A DNA stretch of 49,160 bases from Lachnospiraceae bacterium (GTDB lineage: Bacteria; Bacillota; Clostridia; Lachnospirales; Lachnospiraceae), in contig JAAVIA010000001.1 in assembly GCA_014799405.1 (NCBI GenBank), forward strand, positions 1-49,160, written 5' to 3'. The notes beneath the pieces were generated by a model. It was not told the origin of the DNA and did no database searches. It saw only the letters and a program-made list of their open reading frames with translations. Shown one piece after another: positions 7,203 through 16,295 of the stretch (positions are counted from its first letter, which is position 1; the number at the start of each line of letters is the position of its first letter). The translations under genes and the position numbers were made by a program.

Positions 7203-8549
7203 TTGGAAAAATATATTGTTAATGGCTTACAGGCATATATTGATGGACAAAACTTCCCATGGCACATGCCCGGGCATAAAAGAAAAGGGTTTAACTTTAA
7301 GGGCAGACATGTGAATGTAAGGTCGGTTATATCTGAGGTTTATGGAATGGATGTAACGGAGGTTTATGGTCTTGATGACTTACATATGCCAGAGGGAATG
7401 ATAGACAAGTCACAGAAGGAGCTTGCAGGGGTGTATAACACATTTGCAAGCTATTATCTTGTTAATGGGGCTACTTGCGGAATTATGACGGCAATTGCGG
7501 CTACTCATGCAAAAAAGCTTATCGTGGCAAAAAACTGTCACAAGTCCGTTATAAATACAGTACAGCTTTTAGGGCTTGAGGCTGTTTACATAGAGCCCGA
7601 GAGGCTTGAAATAGTGTGCGGTGAAGACGGCGGACATAAAAGTGAAATTTATGGTTCAATTGATATGGGTGAGCTTGAAGCAATATGTGCAAAGCAGGAT
7701 GATATCGGGGCAATGGTTATTACAAGTCCTACATATGAGGGAATAATATCCGATATTTACTCTATAAGTAAAATACTTCATCGTTACGGAATCCTGCTTA
7801 TTGTGGATGAGGCTCACGGCGCTCATCTGCCGTTTATGTATAAGAATGACGGGTTAAGCGCTATACCATATGCGGACCTTGTCGTACAGAGCCTTCATAA
7901 GACGCTTCCTGCCATGACGCAGACGGCGTTGCTGCATGTTATAAATCCGCTGTTGGACAAGGCGGTACAAAAATATAAATCCATATTTATGTCATCCTCG
8001 CCCTCCTATGTTATGCTTTCCAGCATGGAGCTTGCGGTGGATTGGGCCTGCTCTTATGATTATGGGGGCTACCTTGATGCTTTGGCGGATTTTAGGCAAA
8101 GGGCGGCGGGGCTTAAAAATATTGTATTGTTTCCTGAAAGCTTGAAAAATAGGGACATAGCATATGACAGTACACGCATCGTTTTTTGCACAAAGGAATA
8201 CGGAACAATTGTTGAGGAAAAGCTTAGACAGCATGGCATAATATGCGAGATGTCAGGAATACATCATATTGTGCTAATATCAACACCCTTTGACAGCGTG
8301 GAGGATTTTGATTATTTATATGAAGTATTAAAAGACTTGGACAAAGATACACAGGTAACACCCGGGTACAGTGAAATAGAATGGGAAACTGAGAAGATAA
8401 AGGGGCTTCTGGGAACCTTTGCGGAAGATGATATATATGTGTATCCGCCGGGGAGCTGTATAGCTGTTAAGGGTGAAGTTATAGAGCAGGAGGATGTGGA
8501 TATTTTGCTTTCCTACTATGAGAGTGGTAAAATAATCAGGGGATTGTAA
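7203..8549 (+). CDS. Orn/Lys/Arg decarboxylase-family PLP enzyme
   Basis: 448 aa from TTG 7203, chosen because AAGGAG lies upstream. An in-frame ATG at 7149 lies inside the palindrome and has no ribosome site. Family signatures are WHMPGHKRKG near the N-terminus, YGLDDLHMPEG, the NGATCGI substrate/PLP loop, IVDEAHGAHLPF (PLP-binding Asp) and SLHKTLPAMTQTA with the Schiff-base lysine at about residue 233. The short YaaO/SpeA-like subgroup includes Arg and Lys decarboxylases acting in polyamine synthesis as well as uncharacterised members. The substrate cannot be assigned here. No other polyamine gene is adjacent. Confidence 0.85.
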   Translation: MEKYIVNGLQAYIDGQNFPWHMPGHKRKGFNFKGRHVNVRSVISEVYGMDVTEVYGLDDLHMPEGMIDKSQKELAGVYNTFASYYLVNGATCGIMTAIAATHAKKLIVAKNCHKSVINTVQLLGLEAVYIEPERLEIVCGEDGGHKSEIYGSIDMGELEAICAKQDDIGAMVITSPTYEGIISDIYSISKILHRYGILLIVDEAHGAHLPFMYKNDGLSAIPYADLVVQSLHKTLPAMTQTALLHVINPLLDKAVQKYKSIFMSSSPSYVMLSSMELAVDWACSYDYGGYLDALADFRQRAAGLKNIVLFPESLKNRDIAYDSTRIVFCTKEYGTIVEEKLRQHGIICEMSGIHHIVLISTPFDSVEDFDYLYEVLKDLDKDTQVTPGYSEIEWETEKIKGLLGTFAEDDIYVYPPGSCIAVKGEVIEQEDVDILLSYYESGKIIRGL

Positions 8550-8593
8550 ATATTTTGCAGTTATTTGACAATTAATACTATACGAGGTTTCAT

Positions 8594-9922
8594 ATGAAAG
8601 AATTAACAAAGGGAAAACCATGGAAAGTTATTTTGCTTTTTGCAATACCGATCATGTGCAGAAGTGTTTTTCAGCAGTTTTACAATTTTGTGGACAGTAA
8701 AATAGTAAGTACATATATAAGTACAAATGCATTTGCCGCAGTAGGCGCAACAACTGTTGTGTCAAATACAATAATAGGCTTTTTGAATGGATTTACACAG
8801 GGCTTTGCAATTTCCGTAGCCAACAGCTATGGTGCAAGGGATTACAAAAGAATGAGAAAGTATATTGCAGGTGCGATTGTACTTGCATTTTCCATTGCGG
8901 TAATCCTTACGGCAGTAAGTCATTTCTTTATTGACGATTTGCTTAGAATGCTTGCAACTCCTGAGGATATCATGGAGGATGCCCTTGCATATGTGAAGAT
9001 AATTTTGTCCGGCATTATATTTTCTGCCGTTTACAATTTGTGTGCAAACATACTGATGTCGGTGGGTGACAGCAAAACGCCGCTTTACTGCCTTATTGCG
9101 GCGCTTGTTATAAACACCGGACTTGATTTTTTATTTGTAAAGGGTTTATCCATGGGAATAAAGGGTGCCGCTTATGCAACTATAATTTCACAGGCAATTG
9201 CAGGAGGGCTCTGCGTGATATATATTTTCGCAAGGTTTAAAGAGATTATACCGTCCAAAGAAGATTGGAGACTTGAGAAAAAGCAGTATCCGGAGCTTTT
9301 CACAACCGGTCTTTCCATGGGACTTATGGGCTGTATAGTAAATGTGGGAAGCATCGTGCTTCAAAATGCCATAAACAAGCTTGGCACTGCATATGTTGCG
9401 GCACATACGGCCGCAAGAAAGCTGTTTGACATGCTCACAATATTGATGTTCTCAATAGCAGTTGCAATCACCACATATGTGAGCCAAAATATGGGTGCCG
9501 GAAAATTTGCACGTGTGAGGCAGGGAATCCGTCAGGCAATATATATGACTATGATTACAACGACATTTCTTATTTTTGTGTGCTATACCTTTGGCGAGGG
9601 AATTTTGAAATGGATAACAAGCACGGATGATGCGACTATTATATCGGCAGCAGTTATGTACATGAAGATAAGCATTGTATTTTTCTATGTGCTTGGACCG
9701 CTTCTTATATTGCGGTGTGCACTTCAGGGAATGGGGCATAAGATAATGCCGCTTTTTTCAAGCGGAATGGAGATGGTTGTGAAAATTGTGTCTGCCAATT
9801 TGATTGTTCCCGTGTTTGCATATAAGGGCGTTGCCTTTACCGAACCTATAAGCTGGATACTTATGACAATCATGCTTACCGTGTCTTACATGATAGCAAG
9901 GCCTAAAGGTGACGGGGAGTAA
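8594..9922 (+). CDS. MATE family efflux transporter
   Basis: A 442-aa polytopic membrane protein with two homologous halves of about six helices. The N-terminal half has the family pattern LLFAIPIMCRSVFQQFYNFVDS and GFLNGFTQGFAISVANSYGA. The second half repeats it (NVGSIVLQNAINKLG and FSIAVAITTYVSQNMGAGK). MATE proteins export cationic drugs or metabolites using Na+ or H+ gradients. The ribosome site is ACGAGGTTTCAT before ATG 8594. It lies 44 bp behind the decarboxylase and could export a product of it, but that is speculation. The substrate is unknown. Confidence 0.92.
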   Translation: MKELTKGKPWKVILLFAIPIMCRSVFQQFYNFVDSKIVSTYISTNAFAAVGATTVVSNTIIGFLNGFTQGFAISVANSYGARDYKRMRKYIAGAIVLAFSIAVILTAVSHFFIDDLLRMLATPEDIMEDALAYVKIILSGIIFSAVYNLCANILMSVGDSKTPLYCLIAALVINTGLDFLFVKGLSMGIKGAAYATIISQAIAGGLCVIYIFARFKEIIPSKEDWRLEKKQYPELFTTGLSMGLMGCIVNVGSIVLQNAINKLGTAYVAAHTAARKLFDMLTILMFSIAVAITTYVSQNMGAGKFARVRQGIRQAIYMTMITTTFLIFVCYTFGEGILKWITSTDDATIISAAVMYMKISIVFFYVLGPLLILRCALQGMGHKIMPLFSSGMEMVVKIVSANLIVPVFAYKGVAFTEPISWILMTIMLTVSYMIARPKGDGE

Positions 9923-9954
9923 GAAACGAAAAACATATGTGGAAGCTGGCGGAG

Positions 9955-10275
9955 TTAATTGTGTCTGTGTTCCTTCAGTCGGTTTATTAAATTAAGGATT
10001 AGAAGCAGATCCTCATCCGACAGCTCATTCATGCCGTCTACTGCCTTTTGTATTAAGCCCGGATAGTGTGCCTGCTCTGTAAAAAATTCAGCGGGAGTAA
10101 TATTAAAATAAGCACAAATGGAAAGAAATTCATTCATAGGAGGTAAACATTTGCCGGAGGAGATATTATAAATATATCCCCGACTGTGTCCTAAATCGTA
10201 ACTCATCTGATATTCTGATACGCCTTTTAACAGGCGTAATTCTGTAATTCTATCCCTGATAAAAGAATTGTCCAT
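9955..10275 (-). CDS. XRE-family helix-turn-helix regulator
   Basis: 106 aa on the minus strand, start ATG 10275 behind GAGGTGATT. The N-terminal HTH (IRDRITELRLLKGVSEYQMSYDLGHSRGYIYNISSGKCLPP) matches the Cro/C1 fold: helix 2 around VSEYQMSYDLG, recognition helix around SRGYIYNI. The C-terminal 35 residues are helical (LSDEDLLLILNLINRL) and probably dimerise. It is convergent with the MATE gene and divergent from the MBOAT gene, so it may regulate its own promoter region. The target is unknown. Confidence 0.85.
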   Translation of the reverse strand: MDNSFIRDRITELRLLKGVSEYQMSYDLGHSRGYIYNISSGKCLPPMNEFLSICAYFNITPAEFFTEQAHYPGLIQKAVDGMNELSDEDLLLILNLINRLKEHRHN

Positions 10276-10350
10276 ACAATCACCTCACAACTTTGAGCGT
10301 CAGCTTATTTCGGATTTGTCTTTGGCATATATAAATCAAAATTCTATGGG

Positions 10351-10398
10351 TTGACATCGTGTCTCGGTGGCTTTCTCACCGGACATACTATATGTCAA
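10351..10398. repeat. Compound stem-loop upstream of the MBOAT gene
   Basis: TTGACAT (10351-10357) pairs with ATGTCAA (10392-10398). Inside it, TGTC pairs with GACA and CGGTG pairs with CACCG around a 7-nt loop. No T-run follows, so it is more likely an operator or cruciform than a terminator. It could be a target of the divergent XRE regulator. Confidence 0.5.
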
Positions 10399-10479
10399 GT
10401 TTTGCCCTCAAAATCTGATATAATTTCTATGATAATAAAACATTAGCATTATGCGTCAAAAGAAATATGTTGTTTTTTG

Positions 10480-10508
10480 TTGAAAAGACAATATATATAT
10501 GTTATAGT
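10480..10508 (+). promoter_or_regulatory. Promoter of the MBOAT/DHHW pair
   Basis: -35 TTGAAA (10480-10485) and -10 TATAGT (10503-10508) with a 17-bp spacer, leaving a leader of about 130 nt before the gene. Confidence 0.6.
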
Positions 10509-10645
10509 CTAAGTGAAAATGAGATAAAAGAAAAATATAACTAGGAATACAGGACAGAAACAAGGATTTTTGGACTTTGTTAGAAAGTTGTGGATAACAA
10601 AATTGAAAAGCTCAGGGGCTTGTAAATAATGTGTGAGGAAGTATT

Positions 10646-12115
10646 ATGGTTTTCACTAGTAGTATATTTGTTTATGTGTTTATGCCGCTTTTTTTGCTAC
10701 TATATTTGTTTGTGAATAAATTATCCGAGAAATTTTATTTTTTTAAGAAAATTCGTATAATAGATATTTTATGTTTAATAGCAAGCTTTATATTTTATAT
10801 GTGGGCTGGCTCTTTTAATATAGTTTTTTTGTTGTATATGATTATTTCTGCATATATTTTGGGTGTTATAATTAACAAAACCAAAGATATTTCGTTTAAT
10901 ATGGGAATTAAATATATTATTCAGTTTTTCAGAGAATTGTCAGTCGGACGTTTTTTTGTTGCTGTAGGTGTGGTGGCTGCTGTTTTTCTTTTGTACAGGT
11001 ATAAATATTTTGGCTTAACATTAATAACGTTTCCTAATATTTCAAATATAATGACACCCATAGGGGTTTCTTTTTTGATATTTTCGCTGATTTCCTATCT
11101 TGTTGATGTATATAAAGGAGCCGATGCCGGAAACTTAATAGATGTGGCTCTTTATATAAGTTTTTTTCCAAAGGTAATTTCCGGACCAATTATACTTTGG
11201 AAGGAATTTTCTGAAAAATTAAGAACAAGAGAAGTATCAATAGAAAAAATTTCATCTGGCATTTGTAAGCTTGTCTATGGTTTTGCAAAAAAAGCAATCA
11301 TTGCAGATTATTTTGGATCTGTTATTTTGTTGATTCAAAAAACTAACGGAACTGTCATAGATATTCCGACTGCATGGCTCATTTGTATATTATATATGTT
11401 TCAGATATATTATGATTTTGCGGGTTATTCGGACATTGCAATTGGGTTATCGAAAATTATGGGTATGGAATTTGATGAAAATTTTAATTTTCCGTATATA
11501 TCGACTTCCATATCCGAGTTTTGGAGAAGATGGCATATATCACTTGGGGCATGGCTCAGAAAGTATGTTTATATTCCGTTAGGAGGAAATAGAAAAGGAA
11601 AAAGGCGTATGTTGCTAAATTTATTTATTGTAATGGTGGTTTCAGGAATTTGGCATGGAGAGGGAGTGGCATATTTATTGTGGGGCGTTATGCACGGAAT
11701 ATGTATTGTGTTTGAAAAGGTTATGGGCAATAAAAATTGGTATAAAAAAATTCCTGATATTCTTAAGTGGCTTCTGACGATGTTTATTGTGATGATGGGA
11801 TGGGAGGTGTTTCGACTGGGAAATTTTTCCAGTGTAATAGAATTTTTGGGGATTTTGGTGGGAATCAATAGGGCGGAAACGGTTACCTGTACTTATCAGT
11901 ATTATATAACTGTTAAGTTGATTGTAATGCTGATTATTGCTTTTACAGGAGCTGTAATATTCGGTTTGATTTCTAAAATGGAATTGTTTGGGAAACTGAA
12001 AAACAAACCTCCTGTTTTAATTGGAGAGTATATTATATCTATTGCCCTTTTTATAGTTGCATGTGTTTGCATTACCAATGGAACATACAGTCCATTTATT
12101 TATTTTCAGTATTAG
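10646..12115 (+). CDS. MBOAT family O-acyltransferase (AlgI/DltB-like)
   Basis: A 489-aa multi-spanning membrane protein. It has the AlgI-type signatures FFPKVISGPI, YYDFAGYSDIAIGLSKIMG, FWRRWHISLGAWLRKYVYIP with PLGGNRKG, and SGIWHGEGVAYLLWGVMHG containing the conserved catalytic-region histidines. These proteins move acyl (usually acetyl) groups across the membrane to an extracytoplasmic acceptor that modifies exopolysaccharide or wall polymers. The partner gene starts 22 bp downstream, a usual arrangement. Codon use is noticeably more AT-rich than in the flanking genes, which may point to horizontal acquisition. Confidence 0.92.
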   Translation: MVFTSSIFVYVFMPLFLLLYLFVNKLSEKFYFFKKIRIIDILCLIASFIFYMWAGSFNIVFLLYMIISAYILGVIINKTKDISFNMGIKYIIQFFRELSVGRFFVAVGVVAAVFLLYRYKYFGLTLITFPNISNIMTPIGVSFLIFSLISYLVDVYKGADAGNLIDVALYISFFPKVISGPIILWKEFSEKLRTREVSIEKISSGICKLVYGFAKKAIIADYFGSVILLIQKTNGTVIDIPTAWLICILYMFQIYYDFAGYSDIAIGLSKIMGMEFDENFNFPYISTSISEFWRRWHISLGAWLRKYVYIPLGGNRKGKRRMLLNLFIVMVVSGIWHGEGVAYLLWGVMHGICIVFEKVMGNKNWYKKIPDILKWLLTMFIVMMGWEVFRLGNFSSVIEFLGILVGINRAETVTCTYQYYITVKLIVMLIIAFTGAVIFGLISKMELFGKLKNKPPVLIGEYIISIALFIVACVCITNGTYSPFIYFQY

Positions 12116-12137
12116 AAGTAGGAGTGATTAAGATTTT

Positions 12138-13553
12138 ATGAAACAAGTAAAAATTATATTTATAGTGATATTCTTTGTAGTGTTATATCTGCCAATGATT
12201 TTCTTTAATCATCAGAAGAATGCTGTTTCTGAAATTGATAATAAAGTATTAACCGAAAATCCCCTTAGTGCAAATGCGAAGCCCGTAGATGATTTGACAA
12301 ACGCATTGGAGTCTTTTGTGTCAGAAAGAATCGGCTTTAGAGATGAGATGATTTTAGGTTATACTATTGTAAATGATTGGTTGTTTGGAGAAATGGTACA
12401 TCCGAGTTATATGTATGGCAAGGACGGATATGTATTTATTAAGGTAAAACAAAATAAGGAATATGGAGCATATCATGATGCATTTGTAAATATGCTTTGT
12501 GAAATCCAAAAATATTGTGATGACCGTAATATTGCATTTGTTTTTATATATCAACCATCTAAAAAGGATGTTCTAAGGGAAAAATTACCAAATGGATATA
12601 ATTATAACAATGACTGGGTAAGTATTTTTTTTGATAAGCTTGACGAAAACGGAATCAATTATGTCGATAATTCGGCTCTCCTGAAACGGTGTACAGAGGA
12701 GGGTATTCAGGTTTTTAATGTTAAGTATGATGCAAACCATTGGAATGCTACAGGAGCATTTTATGGCGTAAATAACGCATTGAGCAAGTTAAAGGAAAGC
12801 AATCCGCTGGTTCATGTGAATACCATAGAAGAATTCATTATCGATCAAGAATTACGTACAACTTTACACGAACAGGTATCCAAATTCCCTATCAAAGAAT
12901 ATGTACCTGTTTTCTATTTGGTGGATTCAGATAAAATTGAGAACGTGACAGATGATTATAATGATGAAATAGAAATTGATACACAGCATAAACATTTTTC
13001 ATATTTTAGGAATAGAAAAAGACTTGAAGAAGATGCACCAAAAGTATTAGTTTTTCAGGGAAGCTATATAAACGGAAAAGGATATAAATATTTTCAAAAC
13101 AGCTTTGGAGAATATATTGGAGTTCATTCGTATAACAATATAATTAATTTTGATTATTATGTTAATATTTTTAAACCGGATTGTATCGTGTTAGATTGTG
13201 CTGAACAGGCTTTTTCAGATTCGTATTTTAATAGTGACAGTATGAGCAGTTTTAAATTAAATCCGTTGCTTTCATCTTTTGACGACTATAAAACGATACA
13301 AATTGATGGAAACATGGAGTTGCAACAAGGAACATCATTGACACAGATTAAATTGTATGATGCGATTGACAGCGATTGGGCATATGTTGTTATTAACGAT
13401 ATAGTGTTTGATATGAAAAAATGTATTGATGAGGAAACACACGAAATATATTATACAGTAACAATTATAAATGATAATTATAATGCGGAAAATATTTCTT
13501 TTATATTAATTGATACCAAAGAACAGACAAAAAGTATTTTGCATATAAATTAG
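12138..13553 (+). CDS. DHHW/AlgJ-like extracytoplasmic O-acetylation protein
   Basis: 471 aa with an uncleaved-looking N-terminal membrane anchor (KIIFIVIFFVVLYLPMIFF), then an extracellular SGNH-hydrolase-like domain. Typical features are the early ALESFVSERIGFRDEMI segment, YGKDGYVFIK, VFIYQPSKKDV and YDANHWNATGAFYG, which matches the D-x-x-H/NHW motif of AlgX/AlgJ and DHHW proteins. It is expected to take the acetyl group exported by the upstream MBOAT protein and transfer it to a surface polymer. The C-terminal 200 residues are less typical. It shares the AT-rich composition of its partner, and the two form an operon. The polymer is not identified here. Confidence 0.85.
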   Translation: MKQVKIIFIVIFFVVLYLPMIFFNHQKNAVSEIDNKVLTENPLSANAKPVDDLTNALESFVSERIGFRDEMILGYTIVNDWLFGEMVHPSYMYGKDGYVFIKVKQNKEYGAYHDAFVNMLCEIQKYCDDRNIAFVFIYQPSKKDVLREKLPNGYNYNNDWVSIFFDKLDENGINYVDNSALLKRCTEEGIQVFNVKYDANHWNATGAFYGVNNALSKLKESNPLVHVNTIEEFIIDQELRTTLHEQVSKFPIKEYVPVFYLVDSDKIENVTDDYNDEIEIDTQHKHFSYFRNRKRLEEDAPKVLVFQGSYINGKGYKYFQNSFGEYIGVHSYNNIINFDYYVNIFKPDCIVLDCAEQAFSDSYFNSDSMSSFKLNPLLSSFDDYKTIQIDGNMELQQGTSLTQIKLYDAIDSDWAYVVINDIVFDMKKCIDEETHEIYYTVTIINDNYNAENISFILIDTKEQTKSILHIN

Positions 13554-13604
13554 AGAGGAAAAACAAATAAGTGTCGCTGTCAAAACGGCTAAAGGGTTTT
13601 AAAT

Positions 13605-13646
13605 AAGAGCTTTCGGAGACTACGGGGGATCTGGCAGCTCTTTTTA
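13605..13646 (+). terminator. Probable terminator after the DHHW gene
   Basis: AAGAGCT (13605-13611) pairs with AGCTCTT (13636-13642), a 24-nt G-rich loop lies between, and a T-run overlaps and follows the stem. Confidence 0.6.
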
Positions 13647-13779
13647 TATGCTTGTTATAACTTTAAATTTGTTTTTTAATATAAGTTAAACAAAAGAATT
13701 TACTGATTATTGAAGATATTGAAAACAGAATCAACTTATAATATTGCCCTCGATGGGTGCAAAATTATAAAATAGCGTT

Positions 13780-13819
13780 AGAGCATACAGACATTGAAAA
13801 ATCTATATGCTCTATTTTT
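13780..13819 (+). terminator. Second terminator-like hairpin
   Basis: AGAGCATA (13780-13787) pairs with TATGCTCT (13806-13813), followed by ATTTTT. Confidence 0.6.
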
Positions 13820-13853
13820 GCCATAGACTTTAGAGACTATGAGCTTTTCCATA

Positions 13854-13883
13854 TTGATAAAACAGGCTGTACTGTGGTATAAT
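13854..13883 (+). promoter_or_regulatory. Promoter upstream of the small membrane protein and ptb-buk
   Basis: -35 TTGATA (13854-13859), 18-bp spacer ending in an extended TGTGG, and a perfect -10 TATAAT (13878-13883). No other clear promoter precedes ptb, so this may drive all three genes. Confidence 0.65.
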
Positions 13884-13947
13884 AATTTTTATGGGTAAAC
13901 CTGCGATGCGGGTATATGTAATGCGATTTTGAAATGGGGGTTTTCGC

Positions 13948-14184
13948 TTGGCAGAATCAAAGAAATTAAAGGTTAAGAAAGCAAAAAAGCCTAAAAAGGT
14001 AAAAGAGCCGAAAAAGGCAATAAAATACAAGCTTACAAAGGAGCAGAAAAAGCTGCTTAAGGAGGCGGTTAAGCACAGGAAGGACATTCAAAAAAGCATA
14101 AATAGGGCAATCGGTGTGGTTGCCGTGATTTTGTGTATTATATCATCGGGATTGGACGTGTTGATAAGCAAAAGGTCACGATGA
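13948..14184 (+). CDS. Small, very basic single-span membrane protein
   Basis: 78 aa, TTG start at 13948 behind a GGGGG ribosome site. The first 50 residues are extremely lysine-rich and built from short repeats (KKAKKPKKVKEPKKA, then LTKEQKKLLKEAVKHRKD). A single hydrophobic helix follows (AIGVVAVILCIISSGLDVLI) and a basic tail. The topology would place the lysine region in the cytoplasm near nucleic acid or the acidic membrane surface. I recognise no family. It shares a probable promoter with ptb-buk, 89 bp upstream of ptb. Confidence 0.65.
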   Translation: MAESKKLKVKKAKKPKKVKEPKKAIKYKLTKEQKKLLKEAVKHRKDIQKSINRAIGVVAVILCIISSGLDVLISKRSR

Positions 14185-14273
14185 ATGTAATAAATGGGTA
14201 AGACATTATGCTCTGCCATACAATAAAGAAAGGTTAATCGCCTGTTAATAAGCGATAGAAAGGAAAATGACAA

Positions 14274-15185
14274 ATGAACAATTTTGAAGCATTATTGGAA
14301 AAGGTAAAATCATGCAGCATGAAGAAGCTTGCAGTTGCAGTTGCACAGGATGATGCAGTGCTTGAGGCAGTTGCAGCAGCTAAGGAAAGAGACATTGCAG
14401 ACGCCATTTTGGTTGGAGATGAGGACAAGATAAAGGAAATAGCTGCAAGCTTTAATATCGATATAAGCGGCTTTGAGATTATCGATGTCAAGGATACAAC
14501 AGAGGCAGCGCTCACTGCTGTTAAGCTTGTACATGACGGCAAGGCTGATATGTATATGAAAGGACTTATCGACACAAAGGGATTTCTTAAGAGTGTGCTT
14601 GACAAGGAGGTTGGTCTTAGGACAGGTAAGCCTCTTTCACATGTGGCTCTTTTTGAGATTGCGGGATATGATAAAATGTTCTTCCTTACGGACGTTGCAT
14701 TTATTCCTTACCCTACGCTTGAGGACAAGATAGGCATAATAAACAATACCGTTGAGGTCGTTCATGCATGCGGTATCGCCAATCCTAAGGTTGCTCCACT
14801 TGCAGCAGTTGAGGTCGTAAATCCTAAAATGCCTGCTACGGTTGAGGCAGAGCAGCTTACAAAGATGAATGAGGCAGGGGAAATAACAGGCTGTATAATT
14901 GATGGACCTCTTTCCATGGATCTCGCCATTGACCCTGAGGCGGCAAGACATAAGGGTGCAACAGGAAGAAAGATAGTCGGAGACGCTGACATTTTACTTT
15001 TCCCTGATATACATGCAGGAAATATTACATATAAGACGTTGGTTCATACGGCAAACACAAAGAACGGATGTATTCTTACGGGAACAAAGGCTCCTGTCAT
15101 ACTTACATCACGCTCAGATACATGTGAGACAAAGGTTAACTCCATAGCGCTTGCGGCAGTTGTTGCAGCGGCAATGGCAAAATAA
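14274..15185 (+). CDS. ptb: Phosphate butyryltransferase
   Basis: 303 aa of the phosphate acetyl/butyryltransferase family. It catalyses butyryl-CoA + Pi to butyryl-phosphate + CoA in the cytoplasm. Recognisable blocks are KLAVAVAQDDAVLEAV at the N-terminus, DMYMKGLIDTKGFLKSVLD, IPYPTLEDKIGII, GPLSMDLAIDPEAARHKG, DILLFPDIHAGNITYKTL and APVILTSRSDTCETKVNSIA, which are characteristic of Ptb rather than Pta. The length is normal. It starts behind AAAGGAAAA and is followed 19 bp later by butyrate kinase, the enzyme for the next step. Its presence indicates butyrate formation by the kinase route. Confidence 0.95.
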   Translation: MNNFEALLEKVKSCSMKKLAVAVAQDDAVLEAVAAAKERDIADAILVGDEDKIKEIAASFNIDISGFEIIDVKDTTEAALTAVKLVHDGKADMYMKGLIDTKGFLKSVLDKEVGLRTGKPLSHVALFEIAGYDKMFFLTDVAFIPYPTLEDKIGIINNTVEVVHACGIANPKVAPLAAVEVVNPKMPATVEAEQLTKMNEAGEITGCIIDGPLSMDLAIDPEAARHKGATGRKIVGDADILLFPDIHAGNITYKTLVHTANTKNGCILTGTKAPVILTSRSDTCETKVNSIALAAVVAAAMAK

Positions 15186-15210
15186 ATAATCATAGAAAGG
15201 AATTATGGAA

Positions 15211-16281
15211 ATGGGATATAAATCACTTATTATTAATCCGGGTTCAACATCAACAAAGATTGGTGTGTTTGAGGATGAGACATTACTTTTTGAGGAGACC
15301 TTAAGACATGCAACAGAGGTTATTGCGCAGTATGACAGCGTTGTTGCGCAAAAGGATTTCCGCAAGGAGGTTATTACAAATGTACTTGCAGAGAAGAATT
15401 TTGACATTAAAACGCTTGATGTGGTTGTCGGACGTGGCGGACTTTTAAAGCCTATTCCGGGAGGAACATATGCTATCTCTGATGAGCTTATAAAGGATTT
15501 GACAGAGGCAAAGAGAGGAGAGCATGCATCAAATCTTGGAGGTCTTATTGCAAAGGAAATAGCAGATGAGCTTGGAGTTCCTTCATTTATTGTAGACCCT
15601 GTAGTTGTTGACGAGCTTCAGGATGTTGCAAGACTTTCGGGACATCCGGAGCTTCCAAGAACAAGTATATTCCATGCACTTAACCAGAAGGCAGTTGCAA
15701 AGAGATATGCAAAGGAAGTTGGAAAGAAATATGAAGATCTTAACCTTATTGTAGTTCACATGGGTGGCGGTGTATCCGTTGGGGCACATAAGAACGGAAG
15801 GGTTATTGACGTATTTAACGCTCTTGATGGTGATGGTGCATTTTCACCTGAGAGAGTTGGAGGAGTTCCAAATGGCGAGCTTGTAAAGCTCTGCTATTCA
15901 GGAAAGTACACAGAGAAGGAAATGATTAAGCAGCTTGTAGGAAAAGGTGGTTACAACGCCTACCTTGGAACAAATGACGCAAGGGATGTTGAGGACCTTG
16001 CATTTAACAAAAAAGATGAAAATGCAAAGCTTGTTCTTGATGCATTTTCCTATCAGGTTTGTAAGGACATAGGCGCACAGGCAGCAGTTCTCGCAGGCAA
16101 GGTAGACCAGATTATACTTACAGGTGGTATTGCTTACTCAGCATACACAACAGGCAGAATTAAGGAAATGGTATCATTTATTGCAGACGTTACCGTATAT
16201 GCAGGAGAGGATGAGCTTCTTGCTCTTGCACAGGGAGCCCTTAGAGTTCTCAATAAAGAGGAGGAAGCTAAGGTATATTAA
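15211..16281 (+). CDS. buk: Butyrate kinase
   Basis: 356 aa of the acetate/butyrate kinase (ASKHA) family, converting butyryl-phosphate + ADP to butyrate + ATP. The phosphate-binding N-terminus reads [58 protein letters not shown] and ILTGGIAYS are further family blocks. ATG 15211 is favoured over ATG 15205 because the AAAGG site is only 4 nt from the latter, but two extra residues are possible. It forms a two-gene catabolic unit with ptb. The next gene starts 14 bp after its stop and may be cotranscribed. Confidence 0.95.
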   Translation: MGYKSLIINPGSTSTKIGVFEDETLLFEETLRHATEVIAQYDSVVAQKDFRKEVITNVLAEKNFDIKTLDVVVGRGGLLKPIPGGTYAISDELIKDLTEAKRGEHASNLGGLIAKEIADELGVPSFIVDPVVVDELQDVARLSGHPELPRTSIFHALNQKAVAKRYAKEVGKKYEDLNLIVVHMGGGVSVGAHKNGRVIDVFNALDGDGAFSPERVGGVPNGELVKLCYSGKYTEKEMIKQLVGKGGYNAYLGTNDARDVEDLAFNKKDENAKLVLDAFSYQVCKDIGAQAAVLAGKVDQIILTGGIAYSAYTTGRIKEMVSFIADVTVYAGEDELLALAQGALRVLNKEEEAKVY

Positions 16282-16295
16282 AAGGAGAGATATTA

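Larger units (their letters stand above)
10276..10645. other. Intergenic region between XRE regulator and MBOAT gene
   Basis: 370 bp without a gene. It holds a compound stem-loop (10351-10398) and a good promoter (10480-10508). The rest is AT-rich with no open frame supported by a ribosome site. Confidence 0.7.
13554..13947. other. Intergenic region with two hairpins and a promoter
   Basis: 394 bp without a supported gene. It contains a probable terminator (13605-13646), a second terminator-like hairpin (13780-13819) and the promoter for the downstream genes (13854-13883). Two hairpins in tandem suggest that a short gene or leader between them was lost, or that a small RNA is made. Nothing further is visible. 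Confidence 0.6.

Noticed and set aside
7203-9922. Decarboxylase plus MATE exporter as a dedicated polyamine export unit
   Set aside because: Adjacency alone is not enough. Substrates of both are undetermined and no other polyamine genes are nearby.
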